Source: Bacteroidota bacterium (GTDB lineage Bacteria > Bacteroidota > Bacteroidia > Chitinophagales > Chitinophagaceae). From it: a stretch of DNA of 64,000 nt. This document shows, piece by piece, positions 1 to 9,929 of the stretch (positions are counted from its first letter, which is position 1; each line of letters starts with the position of its first letter). The notes beneath the pieces were generated by a model. It was not told the DNA's origin, did not search any database, and saw only the letters and a list, made by a program, of their open reading frames with translations. The stretch spans positions 1-64,000 of the forward strand of contig JAPLEH010000052.1 in the NCBI GenBank assembly GCA_026391455.1, read 5' to 3'. A program made the position numbers and the translations under genes.

Positions 1-1064
<1,064 letters not shown>

Positions 1065-1228
1065 TTTTTTTACTTATTTTCTAAAAATAAGAGTTCGATA
1101 CTCCCTAACATTTTCCAATATGATCTTATTTAAGTTGTAAGTAATAAGTCCAAGTGATAAGTTTTCATCTGTTTGAAAACCCAACACCCAAAGCTTATAA
1201 TATAATACTTACCACTTATTACATTCTT
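1065..1228 (+). other. 23S-5S internal transcribed spacer
   Basis: AT-rich spacer of about 160 bases with no tRNA. It contains partly complementary stretches rich in AAGTAATAAGT-type sequence near both ends, which could pair during processing of the precursor (inference). No gene is visible. Confidence 0.7.
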
Positions 1229-1339
1229 ATGGTGGTTTTGCCGAGGGTGTTCACCTCTTCCCATACCGAACAGAGAAGTTAAGCCCCTCATGGCCGATGG
1301 TACTGCACCACAATGCGGGAGAGTAGGTAACTGCCATAT
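1229..1339 (+). rRNA. rrf: 5S ribosomal RNA
   Basis: The sequence has the standard 5S order: a terminal helix strand ATGGTGGT at the start that pairs with the strand ending CTGCCAT, the conserved CACCTCTTCCCATACCGAACAGAGAAGTTAAGCCC-type loop region, and a closing GGGAGAGTAGGTAAC segment. It lies downstream of 23S and is followed by a strong terminator, as expected for the last gene of an rRNA operon. The end positions are set by the terminal helix and may be off by one or two bases. Confidence 0.96.
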
Positions 1340-1345
1340 TTATTG

Positions 1346-1379
1346 AAAGCCCTGACATTTATGTCGGGGCTTTTTTTTT
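1346..1379 (+). terminator. rRNA operon terminator
   Basis: Thirteen-base stem AAAGCCCTGACAT / ATGTCGGGGCTTT (one G.T pair) with a tiny loop, followed by a run of nine T. It sits directly after 5S, and its presence rules out translation starts upstream of 1379 for the next gene. Confidence 0.93.
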
Positions 1380-1459
1380 ACCTCTATCACCTTCCAAATC
1401 CCCACCGAACCAAAGAACAGGGAAAATACAAACTCATTTCACTACTTTTATCCAACAGG

Positions 1460-2701
1460 ATGAACAAACAAGAGCGAATTATAGTGGCGCTGCTCGCAGC
1501 ACTTAATTTTACCCATATTCTTGATTTCATGATCATGATGCCATTGGGTAATTACCTGTTGGTTTCTCCCTGGCAATTTAGCCTGCTTGTAGCCTCTTAT
1601 TCGATTAGCGCCTTTTTATCCGGACTTATCATTGCCATGTTTATTGACCGTTTCGACAGGAAAAGATCCCTGCTTCTTGCCTATACCGGCTTTGTGTTGG
1701 GTACCCTTGCCTGTGGATTTGCCCAGGGATACGGGTTCCTGCTCGCCTCCCGCATTGTTGCAGGCCTATTTGGCGGTATAATCGGGGCACAGGTTCTTTC
1801 TATCGTGGCCGATATGTTTGTGTATGAACGCCGCGGCAGGGCCATGGGCGCTGTTATGGCCGGATTTGCCGGCGCTTCCATTCTCGGCGTTCCCATTTCC
1901 TTATACCTGACCAATATTTTTCAGAAAGACTGGCATGTACCTTTTCTATTGATCGGTTCATTGGGTATCCTTTTTATTCCATTGATCATCCGCTTCATTC
2001 CCACTATGAAGGATCATATCAACCCAATTAAAACAAACGAATCGCCTTTCCAGGTATTAGTGACCGTATGTACTGTACCGGAACAACGTGCCGCTCTGAT
2101 CTTTTCCTGTTTACTTATGATGGGACATTTTCTTATTATCCCTTTTATCAATCCTTTTCTCGAGTTCAATAAGGGATTTTCCAAAGACCTGACTCCAATG
2201 ATTTATCTGGCTGGTGGTATGGCATCTCTGGTAGCGGCTATTTACCTGGGTCGGGTAGCCGATAAGGTGGGTAAACTGACGGTGTTTTCCATTTCTGTTT
2301 TTCTTTCATTGTTTATGGTGTTGATTATTACACGTATGCCCGATGTCCCCTTTATGATAGTGTTGTTGTTTTTTGCTATTTGGTTTATTGTTGCCACAGG
2401 CCGAATCGTTACTGCACAAGCCATGATCAGTGAAGTAGTGAAGCCCGAACAAAGGGGGAGTTTTATGAGCATAAACGGCAGTGTTCAGCAATTAGGAAGT
2501 GGGCTGGCAGCCCTGGTCGCTGGCTATATAGTTACTGAAGACAAATCAGGCAAGATCAGAAATTATGAATGGGTTGGATACCTGAGTATACTGGTACTCT
2601 TGCTCAGCATGCTCTATGGCCGGCTTATTTTCCGGAAAATAGATGTGACTTCCGAATCCACTATGCCGGAAGAAAGTGAACTGATAAAGGAAGCCACCTG
2701 A
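1460..2701 (+). CDS. MFS transporter (DHA1/AraJ-like efflux family)
   Basis: A 413-residue inner-membrane protein with about twelve hydrophobic segments, the usual size for a major facilitator. The loop after the second segment reads FIDRFDRKR, a good match to MFS motif A (G-x-x-x-D-R-x-G-R-K/R type), and the 'ASRIVAGLFGGIIGAQ' stretch fits segment 4 of drug:H+ antiporter-like DHA1 members. The ATG at 1460 (MNKQERII) was chosen because an in-frame upstream ATG at 1343 lies in the 5S end and its terminator. The substrate cannot be told from sequence; multidrug or sugar efflux are the common roles. Its stop codon abuts the stop of the convergent peptidase gene. Confidence 0.88.
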   Translation: MNKQERIIVALLAALNFTHILDFMIMMPLGNYLLVSPWQFSLLVASYSISAFLSGLIIAMFIDRFDRKRSLLLAYTGFVLGTLACGFAQGYGFLLASRIVAGLFGGIIGAQVLSIVADMFVYERRGRAMGAVMAGFAGASILGVPISLYLTNIFQKDWHVPFLLIGSLGILFIPLIIRFIPTMKDHINPIKTNESPFQVLVTVCTVPEQRAALIFSCLLMMGHFLIIPFINPFLEFNKGFSKDLTPMIYLAGGMASLVAAIYLGRVADKVGKLTVFSISVFLSLFMVLIITRMPDVPFMIVLLFFAIWFIVATGRIVTAQAMISEVVKPEQRGSFMSINGSVQQLGSGLAALVAGYIVTEDKSGKIRNYEWVGYLSILVLLLSMLYGRLIFRKIDVTSESTMPEESELIKEAT

Positions 2702-4459
2702 TCATTTTAAGCGGTAAACCGGATATCGCATATAAGCCGGTTCAAACCACGGCGAATTCCGATACACATAATTTAACTGCGCACCCGCACTTTTTGCAAA
2801 TACAGTATCTGTGAGCCGCTTGTTTTCCATTTCAGTCTGCAGTTGCTTGTTATTCCGAAGATATTCTGCTGCAATATCCTCAAATGCATAGCCTGAGTAA
2901 CCTTCTTTCTGACCCAAAATGCCATCAAAGAAATTCCAAACAAAATAAGAATCTTCTGCCCGGGGTTCCAGCGTTTCCACGAGGTACCGGTTGGCCGCCT
3001 GGTTCATGGGAATATACCAATCCCCTTTTCTGAACGAAATCATCAATTCCGTAGTAGAGACTTTCACATCATAGTTGGGATGATGCATTTCATATTGCCG
3101 GGGAAAGGTTTGATATTCTTCAATCCGGTACACTTCTACCTCCATAGTAGTATCTTTTTTTAACGGATACATTTCGACATTATTAAGCTTCAGCAATTGG
3201 ATTACTTTCCACCAGCCCTGCGGGATCACATACGCCTTTGGTTTTTCTACAAACTCTTTGGGAACATAATAATTGAAGATTTTCACTGATTTTTCAAACG
3301 GTTTACTCCGGTCGTAATAAAGCCGGGGCAATCCGGATACTTCACTGGTTTTATATCCCGCTGTAAAACCAAGAAACCTGATTTCTTTGTACACCGATTT
3401 ATCCAGGGTCCATTTATATGGGAATTGCGTGGCCGTTTTATTAGATTCCACTGTTTGCTTTCTTAACGATCTTATTTTATCATTATGCGTTGAAGTGTAA
3501 TCAATGAATGTACTCATCATTTGATAGGTGGCATCCACCCGTTTATTATACGGTTTGAGCATGTGCGTTTCTGGTACAAAGGAAAAGGTACTCCATAATG
3601 CGCCATACCCGCTGGTATACCGGGGACTGTCCCAAAATTCCGGCCATCCTGTTTCTGGTGTATCGCCGAATGCATTCACATAAGGTACAAGCGGGTAGCC
3701 TTTTGACTGCATAGACCTGTACAATGCCGGTTCCATTTCATTTTTCAGGTATTCACCCATCACGCCTCCAAGCTTGTTGCTTTGCGTGGTGATCAATGTC
3801 ATCACATGCTGATAATCGGCCCCGTCACTAACATGGTTGTCGAGAAAAATATCAGGATCCAGCTCATGAAATATTTCTACCAGCGCTCTTGCTTCTTTGG
3901 AATCGCACTTGATCATATCCCGGTTGAGGTCCAGGTTTTGTGAATTGCCCCGAAAGCCAAACTCTTCAGGTCCATTCTGGTCCACACGGTAATTGGCACT
4001 CCGGTTCAGGCATCCCCCGATATTATACACCGGTATGATCGCCAATACTACATTGGATGGAAGTTGCGCTTTATTCGTATTGTCAGTTCCCTTGTTTTTC
4101 CCCCGTAAGTATTGGTCGATATCCCTGGCCAGCAGCATACTCGCATCTATGCCATCGGGCTCTCCGGGATGAATGCCATTGTTGATCAGGATGATGGCTT
4201 TTTTCTTTTTCTTTAAAGAGACAATATCAAAATCTTTATCGGCTGATATCAATACCAGATCCAACGGATATCCGGTATCGGTCATTCCCTTTTCGGTCAT
4301 TTTGATATAGGGGGAAGCCGCATCCATTTTTTTCCACCAGTCAATAATGCTTAAATAATCGGGTGATTGGGTGCCGCCTGACCGTTCAAATTGTGTAGTA
4401 ATGACCTGGGCATGTGCTACTCCCATTATAAACAGAAAAAACAGGATTGATCTTTTCAT
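2702..4459 (-). CDS. M14 family zinc carboxypeptidase, secreted
   Basis: A 585-residue secreted metallopeptidase. The N-terminus MKRSILFFLFIMGVAHAQ is a clear Sec signal peptide. The M14 zinc motif HxxE is seen as IHPGE (H97, E100), followed by the substrate-binding NLDLNRD (R180) and a third zinc ligand in DNHVSDG (H209). A likely catalytic Glu lies in FVPETHMLKP. Such proteins trim C-terminal residues from peptides in the periplasm or outside the cell; the substrate is unknown. The gene ends base-to-base against the MFS gene. A second, unrelated-length M14 protein is encoded at 31352-33946. No type IX sorting domain is visible at the C-terminus. Confidence 0.9.
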   Translation of the reverse strand: MKRSILFFLFIMGVAHAQVITTQFERSGGTQSPDYLSIIDWWKKMDAASPYIKMTEKGMTDTGYPLDLVLISADKDFDIVSLKKKKKAIILINNGIHPGEPDGIDASMLLARDIDQYLRGKNKGTDNTNKAQLPSNVVLAIIPVYNIGGCLNRSANYRVDQNGPEEFGFRGNSQNLDLNRDMIKCDSKEARALVEIFHELDPDIFLDNHVSDGADYQHVMTLITTQSNKLGGVMGEYLKNEMEPALYRSMQSKGYPLVPYVNAFGDTPETGWPEFWDSPRYTSGYGALWSTFSFVPETHMLKPYNKRVDATYQMMSTFIDYTSTHNDKIRSLRKQTVESNKTATQFPYKWTLDKSVYKEIRFLGFTAGYKTSEVSGLPRLYYDRSKPFEKSVKIFNYYVPKEFVEKPKAYVIPQGWWKVIQLLKLNNVEMYPLKKDTTMEVEVYRIEEYQTFPRQYEMHHPNYDVKVSTTELMISFRKGDWYIPMNQAANRYLVETLEPRAEDSYFVWNFFDGILGQKEGYSGYAFEDIAAEYLRNNKQLQTEMENKRLTDTVFAKSAGAQLNYVYRNSPWFEPAYMRYPVYRLK

Positions 4460-4501
4460 GCAGTGAGTGTATAAATTTATTTGATAATTAATTCATAGTT
4501 T

Positions 4502-5269
4502 TTAATCAGAAACCTGAACAGGTTGTACCTCCAACATGTTCTTACTAAACTGAAGGGTCACCGATTCGATGAGTCCGGTTGTTTGATGAAGGGCCCGCAA
4601 GTGCCGGTCAATAGAGAGATAAATTTTTCCCATCACACTGCTGTTGGCGCTGCCACTGATTTCATATTCGCCGGAGTGCTGCCAATGATATCGCAGATCA
4701 CCGGCAGCACCCGGCTGCACCTGGTCGGCTTCATAAAACGTTTTGTTTGCCTGCACGGTACACAGATACAGCAGATCGGTAACCAATTTCTTTGTAGACT
4801 GATCGGCATTGGGTTTCAACTGCACACGAAAGATCGTATTCCTGTCCCAGTATTTCCATTGGGGAAACTTCGGACTTTCGCCCAGATGATCCCAGCCATG
4901 TACTGGAAAGCCGAGATCATTGCGCCAGGTTTTATAATGCTTATAGTCTATCCATTCCCGAACCGAATAATACAACCATGTAATTATGGTTAGGGCCGGT
5001 AATGCAAACAACCAGGGCATTAGCACCTGGAAACGTTTTTTTTCAATATACCATAAGACGAGCCCAGTTACAAACAATATTAATGGGAGCAGGATGAAGA
5101 GAAAAAAATTGGGGCCAAAAGGATAGATACGGTGAAACACACTACGGCTTTCTGGGGACCGCGGAAAAAATGATTTGCCTGACCTGACCCGCTTTCGTTT
5201 GTTTTGCCGGGAAAGGGCCCGTTGCCGTTCTGCTGCTGCCTGTTGATGTATTTTTTCCGGATCCAGCAT
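4502..5269 (-). CDS. hypothetical protein with two membrane segments
   Basis: 255 residues, family not recognised. The N-terminal 45 residues are strongly basic and Gln/Arg-rich (cytoplasmic by the positive-inside rule), followed by two hydrophobic segments at about 50-72 and 82-100, then a soluble C-terminal part of about 150 residues with many aromatic residues. Start is the ATG at 5269; no better internal start is evident. It lies 42 bases upstream of the M14 gene in the same direction, so co-transcription is possible. Nothing in it points to a catalytic role. Confidence 0.7.
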   Translation of the reverse strand: MLDPEKIHQQAAAERQRALSRQNKRKRVRSGKSFFPRSPESRSVFHRIYPFGPNFFLFILLPLILFVTGLVLWYIEKKRFQVLMPWLFALPALTIITWLYYSVREWIDYKHYKTWRNDLGFPVHGWDHLGESPKFPQWKYWDRNTIFRVQLKPNADQSTKKLVTDLLYLCTVQANKTFYEADQVQPGAAGDLRYHWQHSGEYEISGSANSSVMGKIYLSIDRHLRALHQTTGLIESVTLQFSKNMLEVQPVQVSD

Positions 5270-5411
5270 GAATAAAAATAATGAATCAGGCGGAAGAAAA
5301 AGATTTTTAATGATGAACGAAAAAGGCCTGTACTACCGTTACTGACACAGGAACCCATCGGATAAAGATCCACTTAAAAGTAAAATGGAAGTTTTAGCAT
5401 ACAAACTGAAC

Positions 5412-5442
5412 AAAAAAAACCGGCACAAGGCCGGTTTTTTTT
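5412..5442 (-). terminator. rpsT terminator
   Basis: Inverted repeat ACCGGC-CACAAG-GCCGGT flanked by A-runs and T-runs on either side, so it can work in both directions; on the minus strand it follows the rpsT stop by about 20 bases. Confidence 0.85.
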
Positions 5443-5463
5443 CAGAATATATTTTTATTGCTA

Positions 5464-5721
5464 TCAGGCTTTTGCCGCAGCATTTGCTTTCCTAGCGAGC
5501 TTGCTTTTCAGGTTAGCAGCTTTTTTCTTGTGGATCACATTGCGCTTTGCGAGCTTATCAATCATACTGGCAACATCTGGAAATTTCTCACCCATTTCCT
5601 TACCCTTCAATTCCTTCAGGTCACGGATGGCATTACGGGTGGTTTTGCCATAATATTTATTACGGGCAGTTCTTTTGGCTGCCTGACGGGCGTCTTTCTT
5701 GGTTGCACTGTGATTAGCCAT
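5464..5721 (-). CDS. rpsT: 30S ribosomal protein S20
   Basis: 85 residues, matching S20 in length and composition: Ala/Lys-rich, all-helical, starting MANHSATKKDARQ and containing the RNTYYGKTTRNAIRDLK-like region and a KRNVIHKKKAANLKSKLA segment. S20 is an early-binding protein of the small subunit that contacts 16S rRNA helices. It has its own promoter box 37 bases upstream and its own terminator, so it is monocistronic, as is usual for rpsT. Confidence 0.98.
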   Translation of the reverse strand: MANHSATKKDARQAAKRTARNKYYGKTTRNAIRDLKELKGKEMGEKFPDVASMIDKLAKRNVIHKKKAANLKSKLARKANAAAKA

Positions 5722-5758
5722 GCTGATATTATTTTTACTCCGATTTTATTTCGGGAGG

Positions 5759-5766
5759 CAAAGGTA
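5759..5766 (-). promoter_or_regulatory. candidate -7 box TACCTTTG for rpsT
   Basis: Read on the minus strand this is TACCTTTG, a full match to the Bacteroidota -7 consensus TAnnTTTG, 37 bases before the rpsT start. The same octamer lies 35 bases before mnmA. No convincing -33 TTG was found at the ideal spacing. Confidence 0.55.
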
Positions 5767-5806
5767 AGGGAAAGCGCTCAGAATCCCTCGATAAAATGCA
5801 AAAAAA

Positions 5807-6964
5807 TTAGCCCCCGCCCCACACCCTTTTTTGTTTCATCTGCATCACCCGCCTGTAAGATTCGTCTATCCGATTTGTGCTTATTTTTCCGCTGATTACC
5901 AGCTCTTTAATGATCCGATGGATATTGGAGGGGGTATAATCGCTAACTCCCCGGATATTGTTGCTGAACATTAAAATATCCACCCCGGCATCGATCGCTT
6001 TGCGGATCGACTCCCGTAGGCCATAATGGCTGCTGATCGCTTCCATGAGCATATCATCCGAAAAAATAACTCCCCGGAAGCCCAGGCTATCCCTTAACAG
6101 CCCGGTAAGTATGGTCCGGGACAGGGTGGCCGGCACCCGGCTTGGGTCCAGTTTGGCATTCACAATATGAGCCGTCATGATCCCATCTACCAGGTTATTT
6201 TCGATCAGGGTTTGATAAGGGATTAATTCTTGTGGTTGCCAGGTTTTAGTTACATCGGCCACCCCAAAATGTGAATCGCGCAGCGAACTACCATGCCCCG
6301 GAAAATGCTTCAATACAGTGTGTACTCCAAAGTAATGATGCGAACGGATAACGACCCCGGCCTGTTTGGTTACTTCGTCAGGATCGGCAGAAAAACATCG
6401 TTCACGGGCACCCATTACAGGGCAACTGTCATTATGCAGATCAAGAACCGGCGCATAATTTAAATTGATACCCAAACGGGATAATGTAAATGCAATATTA
6501 TCACTGTAATATTTGGTGGTATCAACATCATTTTTTCTTCCCAGATAATAGGCCGATGGCATTAAGGGAAAACCCAGGTGCCGGGGCAGTCTGTTTACCA
6601 GTCCGCCTTCCTGATCAATACTGATAAATAAAGGAATGGCCGCTGCTTTTTGAAACGACCGTATCAATCGTTGTAACGAATCGGCGCTATTGCGAGCGGC
6701 GATATTCCGCCCATAGATCAAAATACTCCCCACCTTGCCTTCTTGCACGGCTTTATACACCGGATCGTTTTTTGACACAGCCGTGCCATAAAATCCGAAT
6801 ATGATCAACTGCCCGATTTTGATATCGAGGCTGTCAGGTTCCCCTTTTTCCCTGCCCGTTTTTTTACAGGCGGATTTATGACCGGGGACCTTTTCGCCGG
6901 GATTACTGTTTGCCGAAAGAAAACTGCACAGGATAAACCCGCCGAGAAACAGGACATTTTTCAT
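5807..6964 (-). CDS. glycoside hydrolase family 3 beta-N-acetylhexosaminidase (NagZ-like)
   Basis: 385 residues with an N-terminal signal-like segment (residues 1-18) and a single GH3 barrel. Diagnostic motifs: DQEGG (117-121), KHFPGHG (219-225), the Asp-His pair in RDSH (D230, H232) used as acid/base in NagZ enzymes, and FSDDM (301-305) with the nucleophile Asp at about 303. Members hydrolyse N-acetylglucosaminyl linkages of peptidoglycan fragments. E. coli NagZ is cytoplasmic, whereas the signal segment here argues for an exported enzyme, common in Bacteroidota. It lies upstream of rpsT in the same direction, but rpsT has its own promoter. Confidence 0.9.
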   Translation of the reverse strand: MKNVLFLGGFILCSFLSANSNPGEKVPGHKSACKKTGREKGEPDSLDIKIGQLIIFGFYGTAVSKNDPVYKAVQEGKVGSILIYGRNIAARNSADSLQRLIRSFQKAAAIPLFISIDQEGGLVNRLPRHLGFPLMPSAYYLGRKNDVDTTKYYSDNIAFTLSRLGINLNYAPVLDLHNDSCPVMGARERCFSADPDEVTKQAGVVIRSHHYFGVHTVLKHFPGHGSSLRDSHFGVADVTKTWQPQELIPYQTLIENNLVDGIMTAHIVNAKLDPSRVPATLSRTILTGLLRDSLGFRGVIFSDDMLMEAISSHYGLRESIRKAIDAGVDILMFSNNIRGVSDYTPSNIHRIIKELVISGKISTNRIDESYRRVMQMKQKRVWGGG

Positions 6965-7045
6965 ATCAGAAATATTGATCTGTTAATATACAACTATTAA
7001 TCTTTGTCTCCTTGCTCCCGGCACAGTCCTTTAGGCCAAAATCCG

Positions 7046-7053
7046 TAGCTTTG
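7046..7053 (+). promoter_or_regulatory. candidate -7 box TAGCTTTG for sucA
   Basis: Full match to TAnnTTTG, 37 bases before the sucA start codon, the same distance as in rpsT. The -33 element is not obvious. Confidence 0.5.
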
Positions 7054-7090
7054 CCAACCGTTTTCATTCTTAAATGTTGTATGTAGCAGT

Positions 7091-9877
7091 ATGAAAGATA
7101 TACAGTATATAACCAGCCAGCATCCTCAATATATTGAAAGTCTCTATCAGGAGTTTGTCAAAAATCCGGATAGTGTTGATCCTGATTTCCGGAAATTTTT
7201 TGAAGGCTTTGACTTTGCTGTCAGTAATACCGTTGTAAAAAGTAATGGAAAGTTAGAAGCGCCTGTTGCCGGTACGAAAGAGCCAACTACGGAATCCGCC
7301 ACTTTACCTGCTACGGGCAGCCAAATCGACTGGATGCGGGAAATAAGAGTGTACCGGCTGATACTTGGCTATCGCAATAAAGGACACCTGATTGCCAAAA
7401 CTAATCCTATACGTACACGTAAAGACCGCGGTGCCAACATTGAGCTTGGTTTTTACGGATTTGCTGACTCCGATCTGGATACCGTATTCCAGGCCGGTAA
7501 CCTTATCGGGCTTGGGCCGGCTACACTACGCGATATTCTTGCTCATCTGGAAAAATGCTATGCCTCTCATCTCGGTGTGGAATTCAAATATATCAGTGAT
7601 CAGAAAAAAGTGGACTGGCTGACCAATGCCATCGAAAAAGAAATGCTGCAGCCACTTCCCCTGAATAAAAAGAAACGTATTCTCGAAAAGCTGAATCAGG
7701 GGGTCATGTTTGAAAAATTCCTGCATACCAAATATGTAGGACAAAAGCGATTCTCCCTCGAAGGCGGTGAAACGACCATCGCTGCCATGGATGCCATCAT
7801 TACTACTGCCGGTGATAATGATGTACAGGAAGTGGTGATCGGTATGGCCCACCGGGGGCGGTTGAATATACTCGCCAATATCATGGGTAAAACATACGAA
7901 CAGATATTCAGTGAGTTTGAAGGCACTGCAAAAATGGACCAGACCATGGGCAGCGGTGACGTAAAATACCACATGGGATACGGTAGTGAAGTACAAACCT
8001 TAAGTGATAAAACGGTACGTCTTAAACTGATGCCCAATCCTTCCCACCTCGAAGCTGTAGACCCGGTGGTGATCGGTTTCTCCAGAGCTAAGGCAGATGT
8101 GATGTATCAAAGTGATTTCGATAAAATATTACCGATTCTTATTCACGGAGATGCATCGGTGGCAGGGCAGGGAGTGGTGTATGAAGTGTTGCAGATGAGT
8201 TACCTCAAAGGGTATTACACCGGTGGCACCATCCATTTTGTAATCAATAACCAGATTGGATTCACCACCGATTTTGATGATGCACGCAGTTCCGATTACT
8301 GTACCTCACTGGCTTCTGCTATTCAGGCACCGGTTTTCCATGTGAATGGCGACGACCCCGAATCAGTGATCAAATGTGCAGAGATCGCTACCCGCTATCG
8401 CCAGGAATTCAATTCAGATGTATTCATTGATATGGTATGTTATCGCCGGCATGGACACAATGAAGGGGATGATCCCAAATTCACCCAACCACACCTGTAC
8501 GCATTAATCGATAAACATCCTAACCCCCGGGAAGTATATATAAAATACCTGCTGGAGAATGGAGAATCGGATGCCAAAGAACTGGCGAAGGAAATGGAAA
8601 AGAAATTCTGGGCCGACCTGCAGGAACGCCTCGATGAAATAAAACAAAACCCGCTTCCCTATCATTACCAGCCTCCGGAATTGGAATGGAAAAAATTGCG
8701 CCGTGCTGCTGCCGATGATTTTGATCAGTCACCGGTAACGGCCATTTCAGAAGAGAGTTTTAAAACTGTATTCAACGCGCTGATGCAATGGCCCGCTGAT
8801 TTCAAGCCTCTCCGCAAAGTGGAAAAGATACTGCAGGATAAGGTGAAATTATTTGAAACCGAACATAAAGTGGATTGGGCCACCGGTGAATTGCTGGCCT
8901 ATGGAAGTTTACTACTTGAAAACAAGGATGTGCGGATGAGTGGTCAGGATGTAAGAAGGGGTACCTTCTCACACCGTCACGCTGTATTGAGAGATGAGAA
9001 TAGTGATAAACCTTATAACCGTCTCTCGCGTATACCGGGAGCTGCGGGTAAATTTCGTATCTATAATTCACTGCTCAGTGAATATGGTGTATTGGGATTT
9101 GAATACGGTTACGCTTTAGCCAATCCGAATGCGCTCGTGGTTTGGGAAGCACAATTCGGTGATTTCGCCAATGGTGCGCAAACTATGATTGATCAGTTCA
9201 TTGCAGCCGGCGAACAAAAATGGAACCGGATGAACGGGGTAACAATGTTGCTTCCTCATGGCTATGAAGGACAAGGCCCCGAACACAGCAGTGCGCGGCT
9301 GGAGCGCTTTTTACAATTAAGTGCTGAACTGAATATTGTAGTAACGAATATTACCACTGCTGCGAATTTCTTTCATGCACTGCGCCGGCAACTTGCGTGG
9401 CCCTTCCGGAAACCACTGATCAATTTTGCGCCCAAGGCCAATCTTCGTCATGCCGGTACTTACTCACGTCTGGAAGACTTTACACAGGGTGGATTTAAGG
9501 AACTCATTGACGATACGAGTACTGATCCTGCAAACATCAAAAAAGTATTATTCTGTAGTGGAAAGATTTATTACGACCTCGCAGAACGGCAGCAGAAAGA
9601 AAATCGCAATGATATTGCCATAGTACGGCTGGAACAGTTGTATCCGCTTCCGCATAAACAATTGGAAGCTTTGCAAAAGAAATATGCCAAAGCCACCTGG
9701 TTCTGGGTACAGGAAGAGCCATTGAATATGGGTGCGGCCTCTTTTCTGAAAATGAATCTGACTTCTATCAATTTTGGCATCATCAGCCGGCAGGCATCCG
9801 CGTCAACGGCCACGGGTTATAATAAAGTACATGTGCAGGAACAGGCAGAGATCGTGGAAACAGCGTTTACGATATAA
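7091..9877 (+). CDS. sucA: 2-oxoglutarate dehydrogenase E1 component
   Basis: 928 residues, full length for SucA. It decarboxylates 2-oxoglutarate with thiamine diphosphate and passes the succinyl group to lipoyl-E2 in the TCA cycle. Visible features: the N-terminal E2-interaction helix (QYIESLYQEFVKNP), MAHRGRLNILAN, the NPSHLEAVDPVV segment, HGDASVAGQGVVYE and GDDPE with the following metal/ThDP-binding region, and the transketolase-like C-terminal half (QDVRRGTFSHRHAV, LPHGYEGQGPEHSSARLERFLQL). The natural partner odhB is not next to it but starts at 18081, beyond a block of minus-strand genes. A terminator follows immediately. Confidence 0.97.
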   Translation: MKDIQYITSQHPQYIESLYQEFVKNPDSVDPDFRKFFEGFDFAVSNTVVKSNGKLEAPVAGTKEPTTESATLPATGSQIDWMREIRVYRLILGYRNKGHLIAKTNPIRTRKDRGANIELGFYGFADSDLDTVFQAGNLIGLGPATLRDILAHLEKCYASHLGVEFKYISDQKKVDWLTNAIEKEMLQPLPLNKKKRILEKLNQGVMFEKFLHTKYVGQKRFSLEGGETTIAAMDAIITTAGDNDVQEVVIGMAHRGRLNILANIMGKTYEQIFSEFEGTAKMDQTMGSGDVKYHMGYGSEVQTLSDKTVRLKLMPNPSHLEAVDPVVIGFSRAKADVMYQSDFDKILPILIHGDASVAGQGVVYEVLQMSYLKGYYTGGTIHFVINNQIGFTTDFDDARSSDYCTSLASAIQAPVFHVNGDDPESVIKCAEIATRYRQEFNSDVFIDMVCYRRHGHNEGDDPKFTQPHLYALIDKHPNPREVYIKYLLENGESDAKELAKEMEKKFWADLQERLDEIKQNPLPYHYQPPELEWKKLRRAAADDFDQSPVTAISEESFKTVFNALMQWPADFKPLRKVEKILQDKVKLFETEHKVDWATGELLAYGSLLLENKDVRMSGQDVRRGTFSHRHAVLRDENSDKPYNRLSRIPGAAGKFRIYNSLLSEYGVLGFEYGYALANPNALVVWEAQFGDFANGAQTMIDQFIAAGEQKWNRMNGVTMLLPHGYEGQGPEHSSARLERFLQLSAELNIVVTNITTAANFFHALRRQLAWPFRKPLINFAPKANLRHAGTYSRLEDFTQGGFKELIDDTSTDPANIKKVLFCSGKIYYDLAERQQKENRNDIAIVRLEQLYPLPHKQLEALQKKYAKATWFWVQEEPLNMGAASFLKMNLTSINFGIISRQASASTATGYNKVHVQEQAEIVETAFTI

Positions 9878-9893
9878 ACATGATCAGGTAATT

Positions 9894-9928
9894 AAAAAAA
9901 ATGCGAAACAAATTGTTTCGCATTTTTT
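9894..9928. terminator. bidirectional terminator between sucA and the minus-strand block
   Basis: Long perfect stem around AATGCGAAACAA / TTGTTTCGCATT, with A-run before and T-run after, so it can stop transcription from both sucA (plus) and the surface-protein gene at 9930 (minus). Confidence 0.9.
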
Positions 9929-9929
9929 A

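Noticed and set aside
1065-1228. tRNA gene in the 23S-5S spacer
   Set aside because: No cloverleaf-like sequence or GGTTCGAATCC-type T arm is present.
1343-1459. 39-residue N-terminal extension of the MFS protein
   Set aside because: It would begin in the 5S end and run through the rRNA terminator; the ATG at 1460 gives a normal MFS N-terminus.
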